Source: Burkholderia sp. 9120
GTDB taxonomy: Bacteria; Pseudomonadota; Gammaproteobacteria; Burkholderiales; Burkholderiaceae
Length of the DNA stretch: 64,000 nt
Assembly (NCBI RefSeq): GCF_000745015.1
Contig: NZ_JQNA01000002.1
Span: 6,076,001-6,140,000 of the forward strand
Direction of reading: 5' to 3'
Part shown: in pieces, positions 44,177-53,779 of the stretch
Numbering within the stretch: position 1 is the first letter of the stretch
How the letters are laid out: each line of letters opens with the position of its first letter
Program-made: the position numbers and the translations under genes
The notes under the pieces: model-generated
What the model was told of the DNA's origin: nothing
The model's input: the letters and a program-made list of their open reading frames with translations, nothing else
Databases searched by the model: none

Positions 44177-45139
44177 ATGGCCATCAAAAATCTTCTGCGA
44201 AGGCTCGACCTCACCACGCTCCACCTCTTTCTCGCGGTCTACGAGGAAGGCACGCTCACGCGCGCGGCCGAGCGGGAAGCGATCGCCGTCTCGGCCGCCA
44301 GCAAGCGTCTGCTCGAACTGGAACAGACGATCGGCGCGACGCTGTTTCAACGCAACGCGCGCGGCATGACGCTGACGCCGGCGGGTGAAACGCTGCTGCA
44401 CCACGCGCGTCGCGTGATGCGCGACATCGAGAATATCGGCATCGAACTGGCCGGGCATGCAAGCGGCGTGCGCGGTTATGTGCGGATGATGGCCAACCTG
44501 TCGGCGATCGTCGAATTTCTGCCTGAAGACTTGCGCGCGTTCCAGTTGCAGCATGAGCGCGTCAAACTCGACCTGGAAGAGCGGCCGAGCGGCGGCGTGG
44601 TCGAAGCCGTCGACGACAGCCTCGCGGATCTCGGCATCTGTTCCGGCGAGGCCGATACGCGCGATCTGCACGTCGCGCACTATCGGCACGACTCGCTGAT
44701 CCTCGTGATGCGCGACGATCATCCGCTGGCGGGACGCGCCAGTGTGGCCTTCGCCGAAACGCTGGACGGCGATCACGTCGGCCTGCACGCCGCGAGTTCG
44801 ATCAACGCGCGCACCCATCTGGCCGCGCGTCAGGCGGGCAAGGCGTTGCGGCTGCGCATCCACGTGCCGGGCTTCGACGCGGTCTGCCGCATGGTGCAAG
44901 CGGGCATGGGCGTGGGCGTTTTGCCGCTCAAGGTGTATCAACTGATGGGCCGCCCGCTCGGTCTGATCGGCGCGCCGCTCGAAGACGACTGGTCCGAACG
45001 CAGCCTGATCCTGGTGGTGCGCGACGTCGAGGCGTTGTCGCCGGTGAGCCGCCTGCTGTTCGACCATCTGCGTTCGGTCGAAGCCGCCGAGGCTTCGACT
45101 AGCCAGTCCCCCCCCAACACCCCGCCAGCCGCCGTCTGA
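44177..45139 (+). CDS. LysR family regulator upstream of the CoA-transferase cluster
   Basis: 320 residues. N-terminal winged helix: LHLFLAVYEEGTLTRAAERE and VSAASKRLLELEQTIGATLF (residues ~15-60). The substrate-binding domain follows (~90-300), with a Pro/Ser-rich tail. It points in the same direction as the CoA-transferase, HMG-CoA-lyase and MFS genes that start 112 bases downstream, so it may control them, although divergent placement would be more typical. Confidence 0.92.
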   Translation: MAIKNLLRRLDLTTLHLFLAVYEEGTLTRAAEREAIAVSAASKRLLELEQTIGATLFQRNARGMTLTPAGETLLHHARRVMRDIENIGIELAGHASGVRGYVRMMANLSAIVEFLPEDLRAFQLQHERVKLDLEERPSGGVVEAVDDSLADLGICSGEADTRDLHVAHYRHDSLILVMRDDHPLAGRASVAFAETLDGDHVGLHAASSINARTHLAARQAGKALRLRIHVPGFDAVCRMVQAGMGVGVLPLKVYQLMGRPLGLIGAPLEDDWSERSLILVVRDVEALSPVSRLLFDHLRSVEAAEASTSQSPPNTPPAAV

Positions 45140-45250
45140 CGCCGAGCGTTCGCCGTTCGCGAACGGTCGTTGGCGAATTGCGGTTGGACGCCGCCGTCGC
45201 GCCGCTTCTAAGCTCTCTTCCAATACGAAACCCGCTTGGGAGACAGCAAC

Positions 45251-46444
45251 ATGGGTGGACCTCTTCAGGGTATCCGCGTCGTCGAGATCGGAACCCTCAT
45301 CGCCGCGCCGTTCGCCGCGCGCCTCATGGCGGAATTCGGCGCCGACGTCATCAAGATCGAAGCGCCCGACACCGGCGACCCACTTCGCAAATGGCGCAAG
45401 CTGCACGAGGGCACCTCGCTCTGGTGGTATCTGCAGTCGCGCAACAAAAAGTCGATCTGCGTGAATCTGAAGTCGGCTGACGGTGTCGAGATCGTCAAAC
45501 GGCTCGCCGCCGACGCCGACGTCGTGATCGAAAACCTCCGCCCCGGCGCGCTCGAAAAGCTCGGCCTCGGCTGGGACGTGCTGCACGCAATCAACCCAAA
45601 ACTGACGATGGTCCGCATTTCCGGCTACGGCCAGTCCGGTCCTTATCGCGACCGGCCGGGCTTCGGCGCGATCGGCGAAGCGATGGGCGGCATTCGCTAC
45701 ACGACCGGCGAAGTGGACGGCGCGCCGGCGCGCGTTGGCGTCAGTCTTGGCGATTCGCTCGCTTCGCTGCACGGCGTGATCGGCGCGTTGATGTCGCTGC
45801 TGCGCGTGAAGACGGGGCAAGGCGAAGGTCAGGTGGTGGATGTGTCGCTGGTCGAGAGTGTGTTCAATCTGATGGAAAGCCTCGTGCCCGAATACGATCT
45901 GCTCGGACACGTGCGCGAGCGCAGCGGTGGCGCGTTGCCGGGCATTGCGCCGTCGAACACTTATCGCACGGAAGACGAAGGCTATGTGGTGATCGCCGGC
46001 AACAGCGATCCGATTTTCAAGCGCCTGATGCAATTGATCGGCCGCGCCGATCTCGCCGACGATCCCGCTCTGGCACATAACGACGGCCGCGCGAAACACA
46101 GCGCGATGCTCGATCAGGTCATCACCGCGTGGACCTCGTGCCACGCCACCGAGGACGTGCTGGCCGCGCTCGAACGTGCCGAAGTGCCGGCGGGCCGCAT
46201 CTATTCCGTGGCAGACATCGTCGCCGATCCGCACTACCAGGCGCGCGAGATGTTGTTGCCGGCGCAACTACCCGGCGGTGTCACGGTGAAGATGCCGGGG
46301 ATCGTGCCGAAGCTGTCGGATACGCCCGGCGAAGTGCGCTGGCAAGGGCCGGCGCTCGGCGAGCATACCGGCAGCGTCCTGAATCAGCTTGGATTCAGCA
46401 ACGAAGATATCGCGCGTTTGCGCGGCGAAGGAGTCGTGCAATGA
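45251..46444 (+). CDS. CaiB/BaiF family CoA-transferase (class III)
   Basis: 397 residues from the ATG at 45251 behind GGGAG. Family features: LQGIRVVEIGTLIAAPFAAR at the start, FGADVIKIEAPDTGDPLRKW, then RNKKSICVNLKS and ADVVIENLRPGALEKLGLGW. The catalytic Asp of class III transferases is expected in the SLGDSLASLHGVIG stretch (about residue 170). It transfers CoA between carboxylic acids and would activate the acid cleaved by the lyase encoded next. The stop overlaps the lyase start. Confidence 0.94.
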   Translation: MGGPLQGIRVVEIGTLIAAPFAARLMAEFGADVIKIEAPDTGDPLRKWRKLHEGTSLWWYLQSRNKKSICVNLKSADGVEIVKRLAADADVVIENLRPGALEKLGLGWDVLHAINPKLTMVRISGYGQSGPYRDRPGFGAIGEAMGGIRYTTGEVDGAPARVGVSLGDSLASLHGVIGALMSLLRVKTGQGEGQVVDVSLVESVFNLMESLVPEYDLLGHVRERSGGALPGIAPSNTYRTEDEGYVVIAGNSDPIFKRLMQLIGRADLADDPALAHNDGRAKHSAMLDQVITAWTSCHATEDVLAALERAEVPAGRIYSVADIVADPHYQAREMLLPAQLPGGVTVKMPGIVPKLSDTPGEVRWQGPALGEHTGSVLNQLGFSNEDIARLRGEGVVQ

Positions 46445-47382
46445 GTGCCATCCCATTCGACACGCTGATCGTGCAGGAAGTGGCGCCGCGCGACGGCTTG
46501 CAGATCGAGCCCACCTGGGTCGAGACCGCCGACAAGATCGCGTTGATCGACGCGCTGTCCACCACGGGCTTCACGCGTATCGAAGCGGGTTCGTTCGTCT
46601 CGCCGAAAGCGATTCCGGCGTTGCGCGACGGCGAGGCCGTGTTCCAGCAGATCGCGCGGCAGCCCGGCGTGATCTACGTCGCGCTGGTGCCGAATCTGAA
46701 GGGCGCCGAACGCGCGCTGGCTTCGCGCGCCGACGAGTTGAACCTGGTGATGTCGGCGAGTCAGACGCACAACCGCGCCAATATGCGCATGAGTTGCGAA
46801 TCGTCGCTCGCGGCGTTCGGCGACATCGTGCGGCAGGTGAAGGGCTCGGGCGTGTTGCTGAATGCGTCGGTGGCGACGGCGTTCGGTTGTCCGTTCGAAG
46901 GCAAGATCGACGAAGACCGCGTGATCGCGATTGTCGACGCGTATCGCGAGATGGGCATCGAAGGCGTCACGCTGGCGGATACGACCGGGATGGCGAATCC
47001 ACGCCAGGTGGCGCGGATCGTCACGCGCGTCCTCGAGCGTTTGCCGGCCGCCGCGCTCACGCTGCACTTTCACAACACACGTGGTCTCGGTCTCGCCAAT
47101 GTGCTGGCGGCATACGAAGCCGGCGCGCGCCGCTTCGACGCCGCGTTAGGCGGCCTGGGCGGCTGTCCGTTCGCGCCGGGCGCGTCCGGCAATATCTGCA
47201 CGGAAGATCTCGTGAACCTGTGCGACGAAATGGGCATTCCCACCGGGATCGATCTGGAGAAGTTGCTGACCTTGTCGCGCGGATTGCCTGCGTTGCTCGG
47301 CCACGATATGCCGGGACAACTGGCAAAGGCCGGCCGCAATCGCGACCTGCATCCCGTGCCGGACTACGTTCTACACATCTGA
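46441..47382 (+). CDS. Hydroxymethylglutaryl-CoA lyase family protein
   Basis: 313 residues; its ATG overlaps the CoA-transferase stop (ATGA). TIM-barrel lyase features: QEVAPRDGLQIEPTWV (catalytic Arg/Asp), LADTTGMANP, the metal-binding HFHNTRGLGLAN and the active-site Cys in GGLGGCPFAPGASGN. The family splits HMG-CoA or related branched 3-hydroxyacyl-CoA into acetyl-CoA and a keto acid. With the coupled CoA-transferase it suggests use of 3-hydroxy-3-methylglutarate or a similar acid such as citramalate. Confidence 0.93.
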   Translation: MSAIPFDTLIVQEVAPRDGLQIEPTWVETADKIALIDALSTTGFTRIEAGSFVSPKAIPALRDGEAVFQQIARQPGVIYVALVPNLKGAERALASRADELNLVMSASQTHNRANMRMSCESSLAAFGDIVRQVKGSGVLLNASVATAFGCPFEGKIDEDRVIAIVDAYREMGIEGVTLADTTGMANPRQVARIVTRVLERLPAAALTLHFHNTRGLGLANVLAAYEAGARRFDAALGGLGGCPFAPGASGNICTEDLVNLCDEMGIPTGIDLEKLLTLSRGLPALLGHDMPGQLAKAGRNRDLHPVPDYVLHI

Positions 47383-47441
47383 TATTCCCTAACCGACTAC
47401 ACGACCGGACGGCATCGCTGAATCCGGCATTGGAGACACGC

Positions 47442-48773
47442 ATGAGCGACCTGGGCGCAGTGGCTGCCGGCAGCCGTGAGCACAACGCGGACGACGCCGC
47501 GGCGATCATCCGCAAAGTGGCCTGGCGGCTGATGCCGCTGATCATGATCTGCTATCTGTTTGCGTTCTTCGACCGCATCAATATCAGTTTCGCGAAGTTC
47601 CAGTTGCAAAGCGATCTCGGTTTGTCCGACACCGCGTACGGTCTCGGTGCGAGTCTGTTCGTGATCGGCTATGTGCTGTTCGAAGTGCCGAGCAATCTGT
47701 TTCTGTACAAGGTCGGCGCACGGCGCTGGATCGCGCGGATCATGATCTCGTGGGGCCTCGCGACGGCCGCGATGGTGTTCGTCAATAACGAATGGCAGTT
47801 CTACGGACTGCGGTTTGTGATCGGCGCGATGGAAGCGGGTTTTGCGCCGGGCGTGCTGTATTACCTGACGCTGTGGTTTCCGCCGAGTCATCGCGGGCGC
47901 ATTACGTCGATGCTGTTTCTGGCGTCCGCGTTTTCGGGTCTGGTCGGCGCGCCGTTGGCGGGTCTGGTGATCGGGCATATGAACGGCGTGCTCGGTATGC
48001 CGGGCTGGCACTGGTTGTTTCTGCTCGGCGGCTTGCCGTGCATCGTGCTGGGGTATCTCGTGTTGAAGGTGCTGAAAGACCGGATCGACGACGCCGACTG
48101 GCTGTCGTCGACGGAGAAGTCTTTTCTGACGGCGCAGATCGCGCAGCAAAGCCGTCATCCCGAGACCGGACATTCTTTTCTCGGTGCGATCAGAACGCCG
48201 GGCTTTCTGACGCTGGGTCTGGTCTATTTCCTGATTCAGGTGGCGTCGTACGGATTGAACTTCTGGGCGCCGCATTTGATTCGCGTGGCGGGGACCCACA
48301 ACCCCACCGTGATTGGCTTGCTGACGGCGGTGCCCTATGTGTGCGGCGCCATCTGCATGGTGGTCGTCGGACGCCTGTCCGATACGAGCGGCGAGCGGCG
48401 CAAGTTCGTTTGCGGCTTGCTGGTGATGTCGGCGATCGGCTTTTTTGCGGCGGGGTACTTCGATAAGCAGACCGCTTTGCTGGTCGTTGCGTTGGCGGTG
48501 ATGGGCGCGGGGGTGGTGGCGTCGATCCCGGCGTTCTGGGCGCTGCCGCCCAAGCTCGTGACCGGCGCCGGCGCGGCCGGCGGGATCGCGCTGATCAATA
48601 CGCTCGGACAGCTTGGCGGCATCGTGAGTCCGGTGATGGTGGGACGAGTGCGGGATCTGACCGGCAGCACGACGCCGGCGCTCTACGTGATCGGTGCAAT
48701 GAGTCTGGTTTGCGCGCTGATCGTGTTGTACGGCTTGCCGGAGTCGTTGCGACAGAAGGATGCCGCGAGATGA
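47442..48773 (+). CDS. MFS transporter, anion:cation symporter type
   Basis: 443 residues from the ATG at 47442 (TGGAG nearby). Twelve predicted helices; the start region reads LFAFFDRINISFAKFQL and VLFEVPSNLFLYKVGARRW, the ACS branch. It follows the lyase by about 60 bases and is the likely importer of the acid handled by the CoA-transferase and lyase. Confidence 0.93.
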   Translation: MSDLGAVAAGSREHNADDAAAIIRKVAWRLMPLIMICYLFAFFDRINISFAKFQLQSDLGLSDTAYGLGASLFVIGYVLFEVPSNLFLYKVGARRWIARIMISWGLATAAMVFVNNEWQFYGLRFVIGAMEAGFAPGVLYYLTLWFPPSHRGRITSMLFLASAFSGLVGAPLAGLVIGHMNGVLGMPGWHWLFLLGGLPCIVLGYLVLKVLKDRIDDADWLSSTEKSFLTAQIAQQSRHPETGHSFLGAIRTPGFLTLGLVYFLIQVASYGLNFWAPHLIRVAGTHNPTVIGLLTAVPYVCGAICMVVVGRLSDTSGERRKFVCGLLVMSAIGFFAAGYFDKQTALLVVALAVMGAGVVASIPAFWALPPKLVTGAGAAGGIALINTLGQLGGIVSPVMVGRVRDLTGSTTPALYVIGAMSLVCALIVLYGLPESLRQKDAAR

Positions 48774-49017
48774 GCGGCATCGCGTAGCTGAAGCATCCTT
48801 CGAATAATTTTTTGCGAGGTACGTCATTTCCAGTCAGCGGCGGCGACTAAGTCCACGAAACATCCGGACGATCGTACATGGCGGCCAGCCCCGGATGTTG
48901 CATTGCCGGGTACGGCATGGGCAGTGGATCGACCGCTGCCCGGTACGTCCAGGCGTTTGAACGTCGCTGCGTGGCCCGCTATCGAAGCGCGGTCACCGGC
49001 CTGAAACTGGAGATGAC

Positions 49018-49311
49018 ATGAAATCGATCCGAGCCGCCATGATGTGCTGCCTGTTGCCGCTTGCGTTTGCCGCGGGTTCCGCGCAGGCGCAGGGAATCGG
49101 GCACGCCGGCATGTATCTGATGCCGCCGAACTACAGCATGATGATGGACAAGCTGACGCCTGAGCAGCGCACGCAAGCCATCGGCATTCAGCAAAAAATG
49201 ATGCAGATGGAAATGGAGTATCAGGACAACGTGGCCCAGATGGAAATGAAGCACACCCACGACATGATGCAGATGCAAAGCCAATTGCTCGACATCTTCA
49301 AGGGTCACTGA
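49018..49311 (+). CDS. Small secreted Met-rich protein
   Basis: 97 residues with a signal peptide ending in GSAQA (24 residues). The mature 73 residues contain 14 Met and 4 His, clustered in SMMMDKLTPEQR, KMMQMEMEY, AQMEMKHTHDMMQMQ. They look helical and contain an LTPEQR-like motif found in the Spy/CpxP chaperone group. Met/His-rich periplasmic peptides often bind Cu(I) or Ag(I), but no copper gene adjoins it. A GGAGATG ribosome site overlaps the start region. The family is not recognised with certainty. Confidence 0.75.
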   Translation: MKSIRAAMMCCLLPLAFAAGSAQAQGIGHAGMYLMPPNYSMMMDKLTPEQRTQAIGIQQKMMQMEMEYQDNVAQMEMKHTHDMMQMQSQLLDIFKGH

Positions 49312-49333
49312 ACGTCGACGCAGTGCTTCCGGG

Positions 49334-49361
49334 GCGCGCGCGGTGAAGGTGCCGCGCGCGC
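49334..49361. terminator. Strong GC hairpin between convergent genes
   Basis: Perfect arms GCGCGCGCGG (49334-49343) and CCGCGCGCGC (49352-49361) with an 8-base loop, between the stops of the Met-rich gene and the antiporter gene. No T-tract, but the place fits a bidirectional terminator. Confidence 0.5.
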
Positions 49362-49366
49362 AACCG

Positions 49367-50953
49367 TCATCCTTTGCCGTGTGTCGCGGCAATTTCCTGC
49401 AGATCCAGATCGTGTTCCAGAACGCTCAGGAGTTCGTCGTGAATCAAACCCGTGCGGTGCAAGCGTAGCAATTCGACGCGCGCTGCGGCGACCGCGGCCA
49501 GTACCACGTCGTAGTGCGCAGCGCGGACGCCCGACGGATAAGCCGCTTCGCTTTGATACGCCTCGGTCATGCTCGCACGATAGGTGTACTGCTCCAGCAG
49601 CCGTGGATGAATCACGCTGCCATCCGCCCCATGCGCGAGCGGTAGAACCGCGGCGAGTTGCGCCGCTTCGAGCCTGGCCCAAGCTTGCGGTTCGCTCAGA
49701 TGGCGGGCGTTCTGCTCGTCCGCGTGATCCGGATTGATCCAGTGAATCAGCGGTCCGATCGTCGTGCCTTGACCTAACACCGTCACGAGAATGACCGCGA
49801 AGGACGCGACCAGAATCAGATCGCGGCCGGGCATGGCTTCGGGCAGCGACAGCGCGATAGCCAGCGTGACCACGCCCCGCATGCCGGCCCAGCTGGTGAC
49901 GGTGGCCGAACGCCAGTCGGGCGTGCCGCCTTCGCGCCGTGCCCACTTGCAGATCCGCGCCTTCAACCATTCCGTCGTGAAGACCCACGCGAAGCGCGAC
50001 AGCACGACCGCCGCCAGCACCGCGCCGACCGCCGGCGCCAGCGCGGCGAGCGTGTCGCCGACGCCGCCCAGCCGCGCGATCACGCCGCGCAGCGAGAGGC
50101 CGATCAGAATGAAGACCAGCGCTTCCATCAGAAAGATCACGACCTGCCAGAAGGCCGTGCCGCGCATCCGGACGGCGGCCGAGAAGACCTCGTGCTGATA
50201 CCAGCCGAGCATCATCCCGCAACTCACGGTCGCGATGACACCGGACACGCCCAGCATGTCGCCGGCGATGTAGCTGATCCATGGCGAGAGTATCGATGCG
50301 GTGATGATCAGGTAGCCGTCGTCGAGAAGCCGCAGCAGCCTGACGACGACCAAGCCGATCACCACGCCGACGGCGACGCCGCCAAGCGCCAGCACGGCGA
50401 AGTGCCCCGCCGCTTCTTGCGCGCTGAACGCGCCGGTCAATGCGGCGGTTACGGCAATGCGGAATAGCACGATGCCGGCGGCGTCGTTGAGGAGGCTTTC
50501 GCCTTCGAGCAGCACCATCAGGCGGCGCGGCAGCGCGACGCGTTCCAGCACGGCTTTCGCGGCGACGGCGTCGGGCGGCGAGACGACCGCGCCCAGCGCG
50601 AAGCAGGCGCCCCATGGCAACGCGGGCACGACCCAATGCACCACCAGGCCCACTACGAGCGTGGTGAAGGCGACTGCGCCGATTGCGAGCAGCAGGATGC
50701 CGCCGAGGTTGCGTTTGAACTCGTCCCACACCGAGAAGTACGCGCCATCCATGAGAAGCGGCGGCAGGAACACGATCAGGATGAGTTCGGGATCGAGATT
50801 GAAGGTCGGCAGCCCGGGCACGAAGGCCATCGCGGCGCCGCCGACCAGCAGCGCGGCGGCGGGCGGGAGACGCAGCCGCTTGGCGAGCAGTTCGAGACCG
50901 ATGATCGCGACGAGCGACAGCAGGACGAGTTTGAAGCCCATGACGGAAGACAT
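49367..50953 (-). CDS. CPA1 family Na+/H+ antiporter
   Basis: 528 residues, about 12 membrane helices over the first ~400. The ion-binding helix has FALGAVVSPPDAVAAKAVLE and the next conserved helix LLEGESLLNDAAGIVLF, both characteristic of CPA1 (NhaP/YjcE type) exchangers. A soluble C-terminal tail of about 130 residues follows, rich in Glu, Arg and Ala. It exchanges cytoplasmic Na+ or K+ for H+. Monocistronic. Confidence 0.94.
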   Translation of the reverse strand: MSSVMGFKLVLLSLVAIIGLELLAKRLRLPPAAALLVGGAAMAFVPGLPTFNLDPELILIVFLPPLLMDGAYFSVWDEFKRNLGGILLLAIGAVAFTTLVVGLVVHWVVPALPWGACFALGAVVSPPDAVAAKAVLERVALPRRLMVLLEGESLLNDAAGIVLFRIAVTAALTGAFSAQEAAGHFAVLALGGVAVGVVIGLVVVRLLRLLDDGYLIITASILSPWISYIAGDMLGVSGVIATVSCGMMLGWYQHEVFSAAVRMRGTAFWQVVIFLMEALVFILIGLSLRGVIARLGGVGDTLAALAPAVGAVLAAVVLSRFAWVFTTEWLKARICKWARREGGTPDWRSATVTSWAGMRGVVTLAIALSLPEAMPGRDLILVASFAVILVTVLGQGTTIGPLIHWINPDHADEQNARHLSEPQAWARLEAAQLAAVLPLAHGADGSVIHPRLLEQYTYRASMTEAYQSEAAYPSGVRAAHYDVVLAAVAAARVELLRLHRTGLIHDELLSVLEHDLDLQEIAATHGKG

Positions 50954-51346
50954 GCGCGGCCTCGGTAGATGGCGGGGAGTTACTTTTTATCACAGGGGCG
51001 GGCGGATCCCGTTGCCTGTGGGCGAGCGGTGGGGGATTGGTTTGTTGCTTCAATGACTTGGGTGGGATGTGCTCAGGTTGTCCACAGGCTTATGGACAAA
51101 ATGTGGGGATAAGGTTGGGGGAGGCAGAAGCGGCGCACGGTGCGTCGACAAGATGTGTCTGTACGACGAAGAGGATGGGTATTTCGTCAGGGGATGACAG
51201 GCCGATGAGTGATTTCCTGGGGCCGATGTAGGCGCCGCGGGAGGCGCTCGGTCATAGATGAAATGACAGCAAGGGTTGGAGAATTTTCGGGGTTTTTCGT
51301 CGCTCGGTTCCTTATCGCGTGCTTGTTCTTCGAGCAAGTACAACGG
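50954..51346. other. 393-base intergenic region with DnaA-box-like sites
   Basis: No credible gene. At 51078-51114 three DnaA-box-like nonamers lie close together: TTGTCCACA on the plus strand, TTGTCCATA and TTATCCCCA on the minus strand. None is a perfect consensus. The rest has only short frames without recognisable content; the in-frame extension before the toxin start (51209-51346) is not protein-like. Confidence 0.5.
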
Positions 51347-52950
51347 ATGAGGACGACGGTGAAAAACGATAGCGTGACTGAGAGGCCGGTCGGCATAGTG
51401 GTTCGACTGCTTGCCGCATTCATGTTGCTAACGGTGGCCTTCGGCGCGAATGCCTTCGACTGTCTCACGCCTTACGCGCAGTCCGGTGCGACGCCGGGAT
51501 CGAAGACGTGCCGTCTCGATGTAGTGAGCAACACGCCCGGCGGGATGGGCAACTATGCGTGCATCAACGACCTCGCACTGATTGACCAATGGTGCGCGGC
51601 GCCGAAGGCAAACGAGCCGGAGGCCAGTTGTCCGATTGCTGATCCGGTGTATCCGGGTAATGGCGCTGTCACGCTAACAGAGGCCGATTTCGTCAGCGGT
51701 GACGATCTGCCGATGCAGTTCACGCGGACTTATCGGTCGAAGTCGTTGAGCGCTTCGTCTGCGGCGATGGGGCCGGTGTGGTTTCACAGCTGGCAACGCG
51801 GTCTGGGATTGACCAACGCGAATAGCGGCAGTTCGTCGACGGTGCTTGCTTATCGTGAGAACGGCGAACCGGTCACGTTCAAATGGGCGAGTGGCAGTTG
51901 GCGTTCGGCCGGCTTCACGGGGCTCGCGCTTGCACAGAATGGATCGGGCTGGACGCTAACCGACCTTCGCTCCGAGACCGTCGAATCGTATTCGTTCAGC
52001 AACTGGCGGACGGCAAGGTCGCGGGTCAATGGAGAGTCACGCGCGATGCGACCGGGAACGTGTTTGCGATCGTGATCCAGCAGAGGATTCCGGACGCGAC
52101 CGAGATGATCATGCGGGACGCCGCACACCGCGTTCTGAATGGCTACAACCCGACGGGTGATTTCTATCTGCATTACGACCGACGCGGACGCATTGATCTC
52201 TTCAAGTTCAGTGAGTACGCGAGTGCGGCGAATGGCGGTGTTCGACGGGTATTCAAGGCCCGGTGGGGTTACTCGCCGGATGGTCAGGTTGTTTCGCGAG
52301 TTGGGACGGTTGCAAGGAATGGCAGCGTTCTCAATCTGAATGACGGTACGGACATTCCGATCAGTAGCGATGAGACTGACCAGTGGATCGATAACTACAA
52401 CTATGGCGATTCGCCGGTTGGGCCGCCTGCGAATCTGCAGGGCGTGCGGCAGATGCTGCGGGCTGGAGGTTTTGCGGGGACGGGGACGGTTTGCGGCGAT
52501 TGCCATTTCTCCGCGGGATTGATCGACGGGGCGGCGCGTGGGATTGCGTTTGTCTGGCGGCTCGCGCAGAACCCGGCGGTTAGATACGGGATCGGACAGG
52601 GTGCGAGGAAGGCGGCGGAGAACTGGGAGCGCATCAAGGCGTTGTGCAAGCCCGCCGCGGAGACGGAGGTCGATGGGATTCCGCCGGGCAGGATTACGTC
52701 GGAATACGTTGATATTACGGTGGGCTTCAGCAGGCGCAACATTAAGACGGATGTTGGCAAAGCTGAGTTTGAGGCAAACCTTGTCGAGAGCGGCTATGTA
52801 CAGACGTTGAGTAAAGATGGTAAGGCAGACATCTTCACTAAGGGGGAGAGCCAGTACACTGTCCGCGATAATTCCACATCCGGCTATATCACCGCAGACG
52901 TGAAACGTAGTGGTTCAAACATAGCGAAAATCAGACTGGGGGGACAGTGA
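51347..52950 (+). pseudogene. Rhs-like polymorphic toxin gene with a frameshift
   Basis: The first frame (51347-52075) encodes a signal peptide (LLAAFMLLTVAFGANAF) and a DUF6531-type Rhs N-terminal domain (DFVSGDDLPMQFTRTYRSKS, then GPVWFHSWQRGL). Around 51985-52000 the sense passes to the next frame: SYSF is followed, one base out, by QQLADGKVAGQWRVTRDATG, which stays open to 52950. One missing base explains both frames, so the gene is either inactivated or hit by a sequencing error. YD repeats are almost absent. The C-terminal ~80 residues (VGKAEFEANLVESGY, DIFTKG, YTVRD, KIRLGG) look like an exchangeable toxin domain of unknown activity. Overlap with the next gene supports a toxin-immunity pair. 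Confidence 0.7.
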
Positions 52951-53468
52951 GTAAAAGTGAATACCTGACCGACCATGCAACCTTCGACCGTTTGCGGAGA
53001 CAGGCCGACGAGGGCAAGAGGCTGGTTGCCGACGCGGTCCGGGACGGTACCGCGCTTTACTTTGACTCGTCCGATATTTGCACATTTCAGTATCACGCTT
53101 TCTTGCGGTCGCTTGTCGCGAAGACCGGCGAGACCGCGTTCGCGGCACTCGTGTTGCGACCCGCGCCGGAAGAATATTTCTACCACCACTTTGCAAAATA
53201 TTCTGCGTTGATCTTCCTGCCGGAACATTCGGATCAGGATTTTGTGGCATCGCTCAATGCTGATCCGGGTGGGAGCCTGGCGGACGCGTTCGATGCTAAC
53301 TCTGAGCGGTATGCCATTTTTCCACTCCGTGGAAAGTGGGCGATTTACGCGGACCGACAACAGGAGCTAGCTGCAATGGCAGGACCGCGTGATGTCCTCG
53401 CGTTTACGCGCCTGCATTATCCGTTCGCGGTCCTTGAGGAGAGTCCCGGGTTTGCAATTGTGGACTAG
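52947..53468 (+). CDS. Putative immunity protein
   Basis: 173 residues from a GTG that overlaps the toxin stop (GTGA), giving translational coupling. Soluble, acidic, no signal peptide (SKSEYLTDHATFDRLRRQAD at the start). I do not recognise the family. The call rests on position directly behind a polymorphic-toxin C-terminus, the usual place for the cognate immunity gene. The lower GC content of this stretch suggests recent acquisition with the toxin tip. Confidence 0.6.
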   Translation: MSKSEYLTDHATFDRLRRQADEGKRLVADAVRDGTALYFDSSDICTFQYHAFLRSLVAKTGETAFAALVLRPAPEEYFYHHFAKYSALIFLPEHSDQDFVASLNADPGGSLADAFDANSERYAIFPLRGKWAIYADRQQELAAMAGPRDVLAFTRLHYPFAVLEESPGFAIVD

Positions 53469-53559
53469 GTCGCTGGGCATCGCAGATCACCAAGGGCCAA
53501 CCGACGCATCGATTTGCACAAGCGTATTTGCGTCAATGGCTTGGCGCTGTTTCAAGGGT

Positions 53560-53596
53560 GTTGTCCACAGCCTTGCCAACAAATTCTGTGGACAAC
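53560..53596. repeat. DnaA-box-containing palindrome, copy 1
   Basis: Perfect 11-bp arms GTTGTCCACAG (53560-53570) and CTGTGGACAAC (53586-53596). The loop CCTTGCCAACAAATT is partly conserved in copy 2. Each arm carries a DnaA-box-like nonamer. Confidence 0.7.
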
Positions 53597-53742
53597 TGGA
53601 GGATGATGTTCGGAGTCTTGGACAAGATACCCGCGAGGCGCCTATTTGAGCGTCGTCGAGCCTGCAATGACGCGTGATGCTTACGCATGAGCCGCGAGGC
53701 GATATCTCTGCCGCATCAACCACTTGCCTGCGATGTCAGAAC

Positions 53743-53779
53743 CTTATCCACAGCCTTGCGAACAATTTACGTGGAAAAG
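53743..53779. repeat. DnaA-box-containing palindrome, copy 2
   Basis: Starts CTTATCCACAGCCTTGCGAA and ends ACGTGGAAAAG. It contains a perfect consensus DnaA box TTATCCACA (53744-53752). The left arm and loop are close to copy 1; the right arm is degenerate. Confidence 0.65.

Noticed and set aside
44138-46267. 709-codon open frame antisense to LysR and CoA-transferase genes
   Set aside because: It spans two unrelated sense genes and their gap and has no domain signal.
49305-51053. 582-codon alternative frame over the antiporter
   Set aside because: The antiporter frame carries the CPA1 motifs and membrane helices; this frame is an Arg-rich shadow.
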